Assembly (NCBI RefSeq): GCF_000702945.1
Contig: NZ_JNLE01000005.1
Coordinates: forward strand, 1,178,001-1,242,000
Length of the DNA stretch: 64,000 bases
DNA from: Clostridium sp. KNHs205
GTDB lineage: Bacteria; Bacillota; Clostridia; Lachnospirales; Lachnospiraceae
Direction: 5' to 3'
Below, in pieces: positions 43,974 to 53,542 of the stretch (position 1 is the first letter of the stretch; each line of letters starts with the position of its first letter). A program made the position numbers and the translations under genes. The notes beneath the pieces are model-generated. The model saw nothing but the letters and a program-made list of their open reading frames with translations, did no database searches and was not told where the DNA came from.

Positions 43974-45554
43974 TTAATTGCCGGCTGTATAGCTTTCAGC
44001 CTGTTTCTTGATTTCATCATAAACTGATTGTATTCCTGCATTATCAAGTTGTTTTTGAAGTTCAGCAATGGCAGCATCCACATCTCCGGCCATACCCAAT
44101 ACCAGAGGGGTATAGTACTGGTCTAAGACCGTTTCAACAGCCGCAGCCTGTGAACTTACATTTGCATTATTAAAGGTAAATCCATCGTAAATGTGCTCTG
44201 GTTTGATATTTGCATTCCAGGAATCTTTAATAGCCTTAACTTTATTATCTACCTCATCAGGATTTGCTTTGTATTCAGTACGTTTGATGGTCATGTTCAC
44301 CCATCCCCAGTTACAGTTTGCATCTACACCGTAATTAGCCTCTGCATCAAGTACACTGTACTGGTTATCCGCTTCTGCTTTCCAGTGAGTTCCTTCAATA
44401 CCTAAAGAAGTAAGATCCTGTATTTCAGGATTTGTATAGAACTCATTTAATACCATCATGGCACGTTCTTTGTTCTTACTGGCAGCATTGATTGCCACAC
44501 CATTGTTTATGTAAGCATTAACAGCTTTGGCAACAGTGGGTGAAGTATCGAAAATCTGTGCTTTCCATTCAGGATGTTCTTTATTGGCCTGATCTACATA
44601 AGTCTCAGTAGTACCGATATTCCAGATTAAAGAGGCAGAGGTTCCGCTTAAGAAACCGTCCTGTCTTTCCTCTGTTGTTGCCAGGGAATCAGCAGACCAA
44701 TAACCTTTATCATATAAATCTTTGGCTAATTTACAGTATTCCGTAAAACCAGCCCAGTCAAGTGCATAAGTAATCGTTTTATCCTCAGGATTTACCGTAT
44801 TGTAAAGGAATAATTCCTTGGTGGAAGTACCACTTACAGTGTCCATTCCTTTATTCAGCAGGTACTGGTAATATAATCCGCCTGCCTGGGTGCCTAATGG
44901 TGATACGGAAGGTTCACCTGCCGCAACTTTTCCGTAGAACTCCAGCAGCTGGTCAAAGCTTGTAATATCACTGTAGCCATACTTCTGCAGTAAATCTCCC
45001 CGAAGCCCCACTACGTTGTTACCAAATTCATTCTGATAGTTGGGTACCATATAAATGCTACCATCTATTGTTGCCTGACTCCAGGCTACCTCGGGAACAA
45101 CCTTCATGATGTCCGGTGCATAAGTACTTATAAAATCTTTTGTAAGTGCATAGAAACCGCCCATGGCTACTGTATTTTCATAATGTCCCCAGCCGGCTGC
45201 CGTAAAGATCAGATCAAAATCCTCACCGCCTGAGAATAACAGAGAATACTTCTTATCATGTTCACTCCAGGAAAGAAATTCCACTTCCACTGTCGCATTC
45301 AGCTTTTCCTGTAGTTTCTTATTGATTTCTGCATATACCTTATCAAAGTCCGCTGTCCTGTCACCTAACAGGTACATCTTTAATGTAACCGGCTTGGAAA
45401 TATCCACCCCATTAAATGTCTTCTCTGCCGCATCTGTGCTGCCTGTTTCTGTTCCTTTGCCTGTACCCACTGCATTATCATTCTTACCGCAGCCTGCAAA
45501 GAGCGCTGTTATTAAGGTCAGTATCATGATAAGGGATAAAACTCTTTTTTTCAT
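43974..45554 (-). CDS. Sugar-binding lipoprotein (DUF3502 type) of the galactan operon
   Basis: 526 residues from ATG 45554, which follows GAGGAGG (the longer frame to 45572 is rejected). A lipoprotein signal ends with lipobox FAGC (Cys near residue 20). The body is the extracellular solute-binding fold, with the DUF3502-type C-terminal region (segments NWGWVNMTIKRTEYK and AIKDSWNANI). It binds galacto-oligosaccharides from arabinogalactan or galactan, judging by the GH53 and GH35 neighbours. Confidence 0.9.
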   Translation of the reverse strand: MKKRVLSLIMILTLITALFAGCGKNDNAVGTGKGTETGSTDAAEKTFNGVDISKPVTLKMYLLGDRTADFDKVYAEINKKLQEKLNATVEVEFLSWSEHDKKYSLLFSGGEDFDLIFTAAGWGHYENTVAMGGFYALTKDFISTYAPDIMKVVPEVAWSQATIDGSIYMVPNYQNEFGNNVVGLRGDLLQKYGYSDITSFDQLLEFYGKVAAGEPSVSPLGTQAGGLYYQYLLNKGMDTVSGTSTKELFLYNTVNPEDKTITYALDWAGFTEYCKLAKDLYDKGYWSADSLATTEERQDGFLSGTSASLIWNIGTTETYVDQANKEHPEWKAQIFDTSPTVAKAVNAYINNGVAINAASKNKERAMMVLNEFYTNPEIQDLTSLGIEGTHWKAEADNQYSVLDAEANYGVDANCNWGWVNMTIKRTEYKANPDEVDNKVKAIKDSWNANIKPEHIYDGFTFNNANVSSQAAAVETVLDQYYTPLVLGMAGDVDAAIAELQKQLDNAGIQSVYDEIKKQAESYTAGN

Positions 45555-45620
45555 AGTAATCCTCCTCTGCATTAATAAGTTTTCTTGTATACCTTCTATA
45601 TAAATCCAAACGGATCTATA

Positions 45621-46553
45621 TTATCCTTTTACCGCCCCGATGGTAATACCCTGAACAAAATACCTCTGTACAAAAGGGTATAACAGAATGATCGGTCCGG
45701 TTACTACTACTGTCAGTGCCATCTTTAAGGACTGAGTGGGCATAGCCATTGCAGATACTGCTGCCGTACTGCCGCCGCCCATTGATTCCACCAACCGCTT
45801 ATAGGCCTCTATATTATTAACCTGTTCGTATAAAAAGTATTGCAAGGGCTGCATTTCATCCTTACCGATATAGAGCATGGCATTGTACCAGTCATTCCAG
45901 TAGGCCAGTGCAATAAAGAGACCTACCGTAGCCATGGCAGGCTTTAGCAGCGGCATTACAACCTTTACCATGGTTCCGAATTCCCCGCAGCCATCTATCT
46001 TGGCAGCATCTATTAAAGATTCCGGTATCCCCATAATATAGCTTTTCATGATCAGCAGATTGTAGACGCTGAACAGCAGGGGCAGCACCAGGGCCAGATA
46101 GTTATCCTTAAGTCCCAGATACCTGGTCATCAATACGAAATATGGAACCAGACCGCCGTTAAACAAAGTGGTGAAATAAAAGAAAAAGGAGAATTTATTT
46201 CGCCATTCAAACTCTTTCCTGGATAATACATAGGCTGTCATAGTCTGCAGGAATAAGCCTGCAACCGTTCCGAAAATCGTAAGAAAAATGGTTACTCCAT
46301 AAGCTCTGAATATAACACCGGGTTCTTTAAATACTGTACTATATGCCTCTAAGGTAAAGTTCTGCGGCAATAAGGAAAAGCCGTTTAATTTAATCGCTTC
46401 TTCCGAAGAGAAGGAAGCTGATATAACCATAATAAACGGTACCAGGCAAAATAACGCAACCACACCATTGATAAAGTAGGAAAGGAAAGCAAGAACTTTA
46501 GAGTCCAGTCCTCTTTTAATTCTCTTTGACCCGGCAGTTGTATTTTCATTCAT
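45621..46553 (-). CDS. Carbohydrate ABC permease, LplC type (galactan operon)
   Basis: 310 residues, about six TM helices. The EAA loop is SLIDAAKIDGCGEFGTM, followed by KVVMPLLKP (about residues 185-210). The C-terminal PFVQRYFVQGITIGAVKG is characteristic. ATG at 46553 follows AGGAGGG. It works with the permease at 46566. Confidence 0.92.
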   Translation of the reverse strand: MNENTTAGSKRIKRGLDSKVLAFLSYFINGVVALFCLVPFIMVISASFSSEEAIKLNGFSLLPQNFTLEAYSTVFKEPGVIFRAYGVTIFLTIFGTVAGLFLQTMTAYVLSRKEFEWRNKFSFFFYFTTLFNGGLVPYFVLMTRYLGLKDNYLALVLPLLFSVYNLLIMKSYIMGIPESLIDAAKIDGCGEFGTMVKVVMPLLKPAMATVGLFIALAYWNDWYNAMLYIGKDEMQPLQYFLYEQVNNIEAYKRLVESMGGGSTAAVSAMAMPTQSLKMALTVVVTGPIILLYPFVQRYFVQGITIGAVKG

Positions 46554-46565
46554 ATACTGTCCCTC

Positions 46566-47486
46566 CTAGAATAAGCTGTAATCTTTGTTGTAAACGCTAA
46601 CCAGTTTATTTACCAGCAAGATTGTAATAAAACATAACACCGACTGATAGAAACCGGCTGCTGCCGCCATACCAAAATCATTATTTGCAATTAAGGCTCG
46701 GAAGGTCAGGGTATCTATAACATCTGTATAGTTATATAAGGTACCGTTTTTACCCACCAGATTGTAGAACATATCAAAGTTGCCTCTAAAGATTCCTCCT
46801 ACCGAAAGCAGCAAAAGAATGATTACTGTCGGCATCATAAGAGGTATAGTTATCTTAAAGATACGCTGAAAGACATTTGCTCCGTCAATGGAAGCCGCCT
46901 CATAAATAGAAGTATCCATTCCCATAATAGCCGCCAGATACATTACCGAGCCGTAGCCCACGCTCTTCCAGGCATTGAATAAGATCAGGATGAAGGGCCA
47001 CAGTGCACCGGTAGTATAGAAATTAATCTTATTAAAACCGAGCTTCGTAAGTATTCCATTGATAAAACCATAGTCATAGCTTAAAAGGTTAAAAGCGATT
47101 ACAGATACGATAACCCAGGAAATAAAGTAAGGCAGAAACATAACTGACTGGGATATCTTACGGAAATGTTTGTTTTTCATTTCCGTTAACAATATGGCTA
47201 CTGTCATCTGAAGCACCGTATTAAATGCAATGAACATCAGGTTGTATAAAACCGTATTCTTTGTTACCAGAAAGGCTTGTCCTGATTTAAAGAAAAATTC
47301 AAAATTCTTTAAACCGTTCCAGGGGCTGTTAAAAATTCCGCCTGCATAGGTATACTTCTTAAAGGCCATGACAATACCTGCCATAGGTATATAACTAAAT
47401 ATTAATGTATAGATTACCGCCGGAAGTATCATCAGCAAAAATACCCTGTATTTCTTTAGCTTATGCAAAAACCCATTCTTATTCAC
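46566..47486 (-). CDS. Carbohydrate ABC permease, LplB type (galactan operon)
   Basis: 306 residues, about six TM helices. The EAA loop is YEAASIDGANVFQRIF, followed by KITIPLMMPT (about residues 190-215). The start codon is GTG at 47486 after GGAGGTAC. It lies 32 bp after the LacI stop. No ATPase is encoded in the operon. Confidence 0.92.
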   Translation of the reverse strand: MNKNGFLHKLKKYRVFLLMILPAVIYTLIFSYIPMAGIVMAFKKYTYAGGIFNSPWNGLKNFEFFFKSGQAFLVTKNTVLYNLMFIAFNTVLQMTVAILLTEMKNKHFRKISQSVMFLPYFISWVIVSVIAFNLLSYDYGFINGILTKLGFNKINFYTTGALWPFILILFNAWKSVGYGSVMYLAAIMGMDTSIYEAASIDGANVFQRIFKITIPLMMPTVIILLLLSVGGIFRGNFDMFYNLVGKNGTLYNYTDVIDTLTFRALIANNDFGMAAAAGFYQSVLCFITILLVNKLVSVYNKDYSLF

Positions 47487-47518
47487 AACTTATGTACCTC
47501 CAGTCCCTTGTCTGACTC

Positions 47519-48559
47519 TTACTGCGTTGAACGCCTTAAGTGGATTTCGTAATCCAGTATAGTCTTATGTGTACTTGTGTCCCCATTTATAATCTCAATC
47601 AGACGTTTGCCTGCAATTGTCCCCAACTCCTTCACATCAATTCCAACAGCAGTTACAGGTGGATTATTGGTCTCCAAATGCATGCTGTCATAGAAAGAAG
47701 CCACTTTTATATCTCCCGGAACTGTTAAGCCCTCCTCCCGCAATAAGGACAATACCCTTGTGCAGATCACGTCATCGGTGCATACAATGCATTCCACCTG
47801 GCGCTTTAAGATGTTACGCACGGCCTGTTCTATAAATACCGGACTGTCGCAGTCTGTAAATACCAGTTCCTGTTCAATGGGTACCTGCCGTGCTCTTAAA
47901 GCATTAAAATATCCTTCACAGCGGTACCTGTTTACCATATGCTTTTTATCCCCGGCTATGAGGGCTACCTTCTTCACGCCATCTGCCAGCAGTAAGGAAA
48001 CAAGCTTTTCACAGGCTTCCATATGATTATTGTCAATCTGCACGATGGTATCGTCAGCACTGGAACCCACCAGTACAAAAGGGATGCCTTTCTGTTTTAA
48101 GTACTCTGTTGCAATATCATTCATAAAATTTCTGGTTAGGATCATTCCATCTATCTTATGGTGGTCAACGATTCTCTTTAAGAGGTTGATATCCGTTTCT
48201 TTCACGGTGGTCACTACCACATCATAATCCATCGCTGCCGCCACTTCACACACTCCTAAAAGGCAGATCTGAAAGAAAGGGGTACTGCTTAAATTGGCGT
48301 CTGCCGGAAAAGCTACTCCGATATTATAGGTCTTGGAATTTGCCAGTCCTTTTGCAATGGCACTGGGCTTATAATTATATTTCTCGATACATTCGGTAAC
48401 CCGTTGTATAGTCTCCTTTCCAATCCTTCCTTTTCCTGATATGGCACGGGATACCGTGGTTTTTGAAACTCCCAGTTCCGCTGCAATGTCGGCAATGGTT
48501 AATTTACTGCCGGATAATATGTTCTTATTTGCTTTCTCATCTTGAATTTGCTTTGACAT
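47519..48559 (-). CDS. LacI-family regulator of the galactan operon
   Basis: 346 residues. The HTH (about residues 18-65) reads TIADIAAELGVSKTTVSRAI, followed by a hinge and a periplasmic-binding-protein-like effector domain. ATG at 48559 follows GGGGAGGG. First gene of the operon. A LacI-type half-palindrome with a central CG lies between the promoter and the start, so it probably represses itself and the operon until a galactoside binds. Confidence 0.92.
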   Translation of the reverse strand: MSKQIQDEKANKNILSGSKLTIADIAAELGVSKTTVSRAISGKGRIGKETIQRVTECIEKYNYKPSAIAKGLANSKTYNIGVAFPADANLSSTPFFQICLLGVCEVAAAMDYDVVVTTVKETDINLLKRIVDHHKIDGMILTRNFMNDIATEYLKQKGIPFVLVGSSADDTIVQIDNNHMEACEKLVSLLLADGVKKVALIAGDKKHMVNRYRCEGYFNALRARQVPIEQELVFTDCDSPVFIEQAVRNILKRQVECIVCTDDVICTRVLSLLREEGLTVPGDIKVASFYDSMHLETNNPPVTAVGIDVKELGTIAGKRLIEIINGDTSTHKTILDYEIHLRRSTQ

Positions 48560-48584
48560 TTGTCCCTCCCCGATAAGATTTGCT

Positions 48585-48632
48585 CAATCGGTTGTTCTAT
48601 TTTTATTATATCATTATTTATCTCTAATTCAA
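48585..48632 (-). promoter_or_regulatory. Promoter and LacI-type operator of the galactan operon
   Basis: On the minus strand, TTGAAT (48632-48627) and TATAAT (48610-48605) are 16 bp apart. CAATCGGTTG (48585-48594), nearly symmetric around the central CG, lies just downstream of the -10 box, where a LacI-family repressor would block initiation. Confidence 0.55.
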
Positions 48633-48697
48633 TTGTCATAATTATATATTTTAACCTTAATAATTTATGCATTATATACAATTATATTGCTATTTCT

Positions 48698-48715
48698 GCG
48701 CAATTATTGTTGCGC
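48698..48715. other. GCGCAA-N6-TTGCGC inverted repeat
   Basis: GCGCAA (48698-48703) and TTGCGC (48710-48715) lie about 66 bp upstream of the galactan promoter. A second pair in the opposite order (TTGCGC then GCGCAA) occurs around 48832-48850. The rest of the 680-bp gap (48640-49150) is very AT-rich and has no supported gene. Confidence 0.4.
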
Positions 48716-49155
48716 TTTTACTTTTTCTTGTAGTTATTACTGCTATAAGTTCATGAAATTATTTTCTCTTTTATTAAGCAAATTTTACAACTTTTCATCT
48801 ATACTTCAAATTTAGACCTCTTATTTCAAATTTTTGCGCCACTTTGCGCAATTACATATTTGCCCTTTTAATAAAATTGTGTTTGGGGTTGGTACAGTAT
48901 TAATTTTTATAGGTATATTTTTATAGGTAAATTTTTATATCTGATGTTAGCAGCCACAGAATTTCAATTAAAATTAAGCTCGACAGAATGATTAATATCT
49001 CCTTCTATCAAGCTTAATGACTGAATTATTTCTCTAAAGCTTATAACATTATTTTTCTCTAAAGCAAATTGTAAATTCCTTGTTAACCGCCGGCTGATAT
49101 GAGATAATAGTTTTAAAATGGATAGCATTTTTAGAATGCTGTATTTATTCCCAGC

Positions 49156-49215
49156 ATTAAGCTTCAATATTCAGCTTTAATATTCAGCTTTAATATTAAG
49201 CTTCAACATTCAGTT
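49156..49215. repeat. 13-bp tandem repeat before a GNAT gene
   Basis: Four full 13-bp units (ATTAAGCTTCAAT, ATTCAGCTTTAAT twice, ATTAAGCTTCAAC) and part of a fifth lie head-to-tail, ending 26 bp before the GNAT ATG. Confidence 0.8.
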
Positions 49216-49241
49216 ACAAAAGAAAAAAGGAGAGGTGTACT

Positions 49242-49784
49242 ATGAATTTTCATTTTGACAACAAGCTTCAGCTACTGACCGACAGACTGCTCCTCCGAAG
49301 CTTTACCAATACCGATATACCTGCTATGCTTAAGAACTGGATTGCAGACCCGGAAGTACAGAGCGGCTACGGAGAACCTCCATTCACTACCGAAGAAGAA
49401 GTAAGTAATTTATTAGACACCTGGAAACAACAATACCGGTGGGCTATTATTTTAAAATCCTCCAATGAAAATATAGGACATATCAGCTTTTGCCGTCTGT
49501 ATGAAGATATCAGTACCGCAGAAATAGAATACTGCATCGGAAAAGATTTTTGGGGCAGGGGTATTGTAACAGAAGCTCTGAATGCATTCATCAGGCATAC
49601 CTTTGAAAATACTTCCATCAGCAAATTGGAAGCTTATCACAGGCTGGAAAATCCCAACTCCGGACGTGTTCTTCAAAAGTCAGGTTTATCTCCCGTTACA
49701 AATGTGCAGCGGTTTTCCCACCTTCTCAAAGCCCCTGAGGGCGACATCTGTTATGCCCTTACCAAAGAACAGTTTAAGCTTTAA
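49242..49784 (+). CDS. GNAT acetyltransferase, RimJ/RimL type
   Basis: 180 residues. TDRLLLRSFTNTDIPAML opens the domain; KDFWGRGIVTEALNAFI is the acetyl-CoA loop and NSGRVLQKSGLSP the terminal helix. ATG follows AAGGAGAGG. The 3' end overlaps the converging amidotransferase gene by 11 bp. Confidence 0.88.
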   Translation: MNFHFDNKLQLLTDRLLLRSFTNTDIPAMLKNWIADPEVQSGYGEPPFTTEEEVSNLLDTWKQQYRWAIILKSSNENIGHISFCRLYEDISTAEIEYCIGKDFWGRGIVTEALNAFIRHTFENTSISKLEAYHRLENPNSGRVLQKSGLSPVTNVQRFSHLLKAPEGDICYALTKEQFKL

Positions 49785-50478
49785 ATTGCCTGACCGCTCT
49801 TAAATAAGCCAGTATCATGGGATGCGGAAACTCTGCTGAGGAACTTAATTGGGGCTGGAACAGTGTAGCCAGATAAAATCTTTTATTGGGAATAGTGATA
49901 ATCCTGGCTTCCCCCTTATCATCCACCCCAATTACACGAAAGCCATTTCGGTCCAGCTGGTTTTGAAATTCTTTATTCAATTCCATACTGCAATTATACT
50001 TTTCAATTATTTCTGAACTTTCATAAATATCAGAAAGAATGGAAGCTTTCTCTATCTTTAACTCCTTTGTCTGTCCGATAAGGGAGCAGGACAAGGCGGT
50101 TATGTACTCATTAGGCTCATACAGGTTGAAGCTCTTATCCATCAACTCCTCAATCTCTAATACATTCCTGCCGTATTCAATGGCCGCATGCTGAAAACCA
50201 CCGCAGGTTCCGATAAAGGGATAATCCTCTTCTCTGGCAAATCTTATGGCGTTAACGGCTCCGTTCATGCTCTTATAGGGACTTCCCGGCGCACACCACA
50301 GGCCGTCATATTTCTTAAGTTCCATGCAGCTGTCCTCCAGCTCCGTCGTCGGCAGCCAGGTATATACGGCTTCCACCCCCAGCTGATTGGCACAATGCTT
50401 TAATGCCTCCTGGGTGGCCAAATGAGAAGGACGCCCGTCATAATCTCCAATTATACCAATATTTATCTGCATAGTCAT
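49774..50478 (-). CDS. CTP synthase C-terminal-related class I amidotransferase
   Basis: About 234 residues from ATG 50478 (GGAGGGG lies just before it). It matches the family related to the glutaminase half of CTP synthase: NIGIIGDYDGRPSHLATQEA at the start, the nucleophile Cys in IGTCGGFQHAAIEY (about 95), and LATLFQPQLSS near the end, where CTP synthase has the catalytic HPE. The synthetase half is missing. Some family members are selenoproteins. The acceptor is unknown. Confidence 0.85.
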   Translation of the reverse strand: MTMQINIGIIGDYDGRPSHLATQEALKHCANQLGVEAVYTWLPTTELEDSCMELKKYDGLWCAPGSPYKSMNGAVNAIRFAREEDYPFIGTCGGFQHAAIEYGRNVLEIEELMDKSFNLYEPNEYITALSCSLIGQTKELKIEKASILSDIYESSEIIEKYNCSMELNKEFQNQLDRNGFRVIGVDDKGEARIITIPNKRFYLATLFQPQLSSSAEFPHPMILAYLRAVRQFKA

Positions 50479-50658
50479 TAACCCCTCCATTATACAGGTA
50501 TTTTCGTTTTATTCCCGTTCTGTTTCTGCTTTGATTAAATTTCCACATTTAATCTGCTTCATATTCCTTGTATTGCTGTAAAATTCTATTAAAGATTAGG
50601 CTGCACAGTGCACCAATGCCCCTATTTGAATACAATGGTATCCTTAGATATTTTCTCC

Positions 50659-51627
50659 TTAAAAATCCAAATCCTTAGCTGCAATATAGCCCCCTAAGGA
50701 ATCTGCACTCTTAATTCCATTCAGAATTGCCTGCTCTACGGCCTTACAAGCCAATACACTTACTGCATCCAAAGTTGTCTCCACTGCTCCAGTGCACAGA
50801 GTAAACAAAGTATCTCCATCATATACCGTATGGGCTGGCCTTATTGTCCTTGCAAGACCGTTATGTGCAACAGAAGCCAGTTTACCAGCCTGGGCTTTCG
50901 TTAATTTTGCATTGGTCAAAATTGTACCAATAACAGTATTCCCGCTGTAGAAATCTTCACTTTTACGATACTGATTTAAAATTGCAGTTTCGCTGTCAGC
51001 AAAATTCTTTCTGTCCGGGGTAAGCATTCCTGCTATTATCCGGTTGCTTTCGTAATCATAGATGTCTCCTACGCAATTGACTGCTATGACAGCCCCCACC
51101 ATTAAGTCCTTATGGCAAAAGGCACTGCAGCCGACTCCGCCTTTCATGGCAGTTTCTATACCATTAGTTGTTCCGATAGTAGCTCCGGTACCCGCCCCAT
51201 AATTTCCGCTTCTAAATGTATTCTGTTCAAAAGCATCCTTACAAGCTTCATAACCCATGGAAGCATCCGGACGAATGGTATGGTCTCCTATTTTTAAGTC
51301 AAATAAGATTGCGCCACAAACATTAGGAACTACCGTCGGACCAACATCCCGTCCTATTTTCCTTTCCTCCAGAAACTGCATTATGCCACCTGCTGCATCC
51401 AAACCATAGGTACTTCCACCGGACAGAAGGATTGCATGTACTTTTTCCCTGTTATTAACAGGGTTAAGGGCATCTGTGTCCCTGGTACCAGGAGAACCTC
51501 CCCGTACATCCACTCCGCAAACAGCTCCTTCTTCACATATTACAACTGTACACCCTGTGGCAGCTTTCCTGTTCTGTGCCTGTCCGATTCGAAAACCCTC
51601 TATATCGTAAATATTGATTTTATCCAT
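50659..51627 (-). CDS. P1 (DmpA-like) family peptidase
   Basis: 322 residues of the Ntn-like aminopeptidase family S58. Conserved regions include LSGGSTYGLDAAGGIMQFLE, GAGTGATIGT and the self-cleavage region KGGVGCSAF (about 162-170), then VGAVIAVNCVGD. Relatives cleave themselves before a Ser or Thr; here a Cys follows Gly166, with Ser168 beside it. ATG at 51627. It follows coaC by 17 bp, so it belongs to the coaB-coaC operon. Relatives remove N-terminal beta- or D-amino acids. Confidence 0.87.
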   Translation of the reverse strand: MDKINIYDIEGFRIGQAQNRKAATGCTVVICEEGAVCGVDVRGGSPGTRDTDALNPVNNREKVHAILLSGGSTYGLDAAGGIMQFLEERKIGRDVGPTVVPNVCGAILFDLKIGDHTIRPDASMGYEACKDAFEQNTFRSGNYGAGTGATIGTTNGIETAMKGGVGCSAFCHKDLMVGAVIAVNCVGDIYDYESNRIIAGMLTPDRKNFADSETAILNQYRKSEDFYSGNTVIGTILTNAKLTKAQAGKLASVAHNGLARTIRPAHTVYDGDTLFTLCTGAVETTLDAVSVLACKAVEQAILNGIKSADSLGGYIAAKDLDF

Positions 51628-51644
51628 TGTATCTTACACTTTCC

Positions 51645-52181
51645 TTAAACATCTGATTTTAAAATTGCCTCTATAATGGTGTCGATATCAGCAAGGGCAC
51701 CTCTCCCCACATCTCCGCAGGCGAGCAGCGCTTCCTTGGGTTCCACAAATTTATAGCCAAAGGAAATCAATTTCTTTATATTATCCTGGGTTATGGGATT
51801 CTCATACATGGCAGTATTCATAGCAGGGCATATAATTATGGGTTTATTTTTTATTGCCATAACTACGGTCGAAAGCATATCATCTGCAATACCCGAGGCT
51901 ATTTTCCCTATAATATTTGCGGTAGCCGGCGCAATAACACAGCAATCTGCTCTTTGTGCCAGGGAAATATGCCTTACATCCGGGTAAGCTATTTCCTCAA
52001 ACATATCAACATAGACTTTATTCTTTGTCAAAGTCTGCAAAGTCAGAGGTGTTATAAACTGAGTTGCTGATCTTGTCATAATCGTATTAACCTTAATATT
52101 TTTCTTGGTAAGTTGATTGGCAATGTCTGCAGCTTTATAGGCTGCAATACTTCCGGTTATTCCAAGTATAATCTCTTTCAT
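51645..52181 (-). CDS. coaC: Phosphopantothenoylcysteine decarboxylase
   Basis: 178-residue flavoprotein converting phosphopantothenoylcysteine to 4'-phosphopantetheine in CoA synthesis. Visible are the N-terminal LGITGSIAAYKA, the active-site His in RHISLAQRADCCVIAPATAN, PAMNTAMYENP (the PxMNxxM motif) and the substrate-clamp Cys in LACGDVGRG. It is a separate protein here, as in streptococci and enterococci, rather than fused to CoaB. ATG follows GGGAGG. Confidence 0.93.
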   Translation of the reverse strand: MKEIILGITGSIAAYKAADIANQLTKKNIKVNTIMTRSATQFITPLTLQTLTKNKVYVDMFEEIAYPDVRHISLAQRADCCVIAPATANIIGKIASGIADDMLSTVVMAIKNKPIIICPAMNTAMYENPITQDNIKKLISFGYKFVEPKEALLACGDVGRGALADIDTIIEAILKSDV

Positions 52182-52249
52182 AAATCCTCCCTTTCTTCCT
52201 TTCCTCTAAGGGTTACTGCTAAAGGCGGCCCGTAAATAACAGTGTCCTT

Positions 52250-53029
52250 CTAAATTGCCCGAATAACTGCCAGATGCTTCACAGTCGCCTGTACGATTGC
52301 TTCCGCTATAGCTTCTTTCGTCAAGTAAGTTCCATAGTTCTTCTCTCGGTCTATCAGATAACCTATATGTCTTTTTGCCGTAATATCCTTTAAATCATTT
52401 GCCAGGACAAAGCTGCATTTATTCTTTTCCATTAAACCATAGGCAGTATCAATTAATTCCTTATGACTTACATGGTCCAATAATTTGAAGCCTGTCAGAA
52501 TAGCATTGGGTGCCATGTCTTTAAACAACGAAATGATTTTAGGGGTCTGTTCCATGGTTAAGATAAGATTATTAATATCCGAACGGATTTTACCGTCAGT
52601 ATTTAATATGGTGTCGGAGGCCTCCATTAAGGAAACCATATATGCCTCTGTTATATCCGGCAAACCGGACAGCGATGCCTTTAAGCCGGTATTCAGAGAA
52701 TTTGCAAGAACAGCCGCTGAGGTTACCTTATTAACCCGGTAATCACTAACCGCCATGCTGTGAATTATAATATCTATATCGTATTTCTTAAGGATACTTT
52801 TGATAGCAGTCTCCAGACTTGCCACTGTATCTACATAGGTAATCTCTGCCCGGGTCACCTGGGGGATAATGGCTTTTTTGCCGCAAACATAATAAATACC
52901 TGTTACTTCCGGTATGGCATCAAATTTCTCTGCAATCAGACTCCCGAGTTTTCCGGTAGATGTATTGGTTATACTTCTGACACTGTCAATGGGTTCTGTA
53001 GTACCCCCTGCCGTTATTAGTATTTTCAT
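52250..53029 (-). CDS. coaB: Phosphopantothenate-cysteine ligase (stand-alone)
   Basis: 259 residues. The N-terminal motif ILITAGGTTEPIDSVRSITN and TSTGKLG bind the nucleotide; SMAVSDYRV and the later ANDLKDI segment are typical of the short CoaB type. It joins phosphopantothenate to cysteine before CoaC acts. First gene of the cluster coaB, coaC, P1 peptidase. Only a weak AGGAAAG precedes ATG 53029. Confidence 0.9.
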   Translation of the reverse strand: MKILITAGGTTEPIDSVRSITNTSTGKLGSLIAEKFDAIPEVTGIYYVCGKKAIIPQVTRAEITYVDTVASLETAIKSILKKYDIDIIIHSMAVSDYRVNKVTSAAVLANSLNTGLKASLSGLPDITEAYMVSLMEASDTILNTDGKIRSDINNLILTMEQTPKIISLFKDMAPNAILTGFKLLDHVSHKELIDTAYGLMEKNKCSFVLANDLKDITAKRHIGYLIDREKNYGTYLTKEAIAEAIVQATVKHLAVIRAI

Positions 53030-53054
53030 CTTATACCAGCTTTCCTGTTAAATT

Positions 53055-53090
53055 GATAACCCCAAATGATAGCCCCAAATAATAGCCCTT
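53055..53090. repeat. 13-bp repeat upstream of coaB
   Basis: GATAACCCCAAAT, GATAGCCCCAAAT and a partial AATAGCCCT follow one another just upstream of the coaB start. Confidence 0.6.
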
Positions 53091-53328
53091 ACTCCTTTGA
53101 TATAATGCTTATTTTATTATATAAATATTTTCATTTCAACTATCTTGCAGTAATTATAAGCATATGATACTACAAAAATAAGTAAATTTTAAGGACCCCA
53201 GTCTCTTTCATTGATAATATTCACTTATAAATATAATTTTTATCCACCAACCAGATAATGAAAAGGAATATAAAAATGCTCTATCCTATGATTCAACTTA
53301 TCAAAAACCTAGTTACCATATGATTTCA

Positions 53329-53542
53329 GGCGAATTACACAAAGCAGAAAGAACGATTGCGCCTATGGAAAAGCATTAGAAGTCCTTTTCTCTGAATATT
53401 TTGTGCTATATAATGAAACAGATTGTTTGAGCGAAGCGAGTTATCTGTTTTATTATATGTCCAGCGCAAAATCTTCAGAGAATTAGGACTTCTTATGCCT
53501 TGGAATTGAAGCATGAGTTTTTTCTGCTTTGTGTAATTCGCC
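53329..53542. repeat. 214-bp near-palindromic intergenic element
   Basis: The outermost 22 bases of each side (GGCGAATTACACAAAGCAGA and two more) are perfectly complementary. Inner blocks also pair: AGAAGTCCT, TTCTCTGAA, ATTTTG, TATAAT and AAACAGAT, with mirrored partners. The tip contains TTTGAGCGAAGCGAGTTA. One internal stretch near each end is unpaired. No ORF. An 8-bp AAAACCTA lies outside each end (53304 and 53554), not directly abutting. It behaves like a mobile hairpin element or a highly structured RNA. Confidence 0.8.

Noticed and set aside
48964..49167. 67-codon minus-strand frame in the AT-rich gap
   Set aside because: No Shine-Dalgarno sequence before its ATG and it reaches into the 13-bp repeat.
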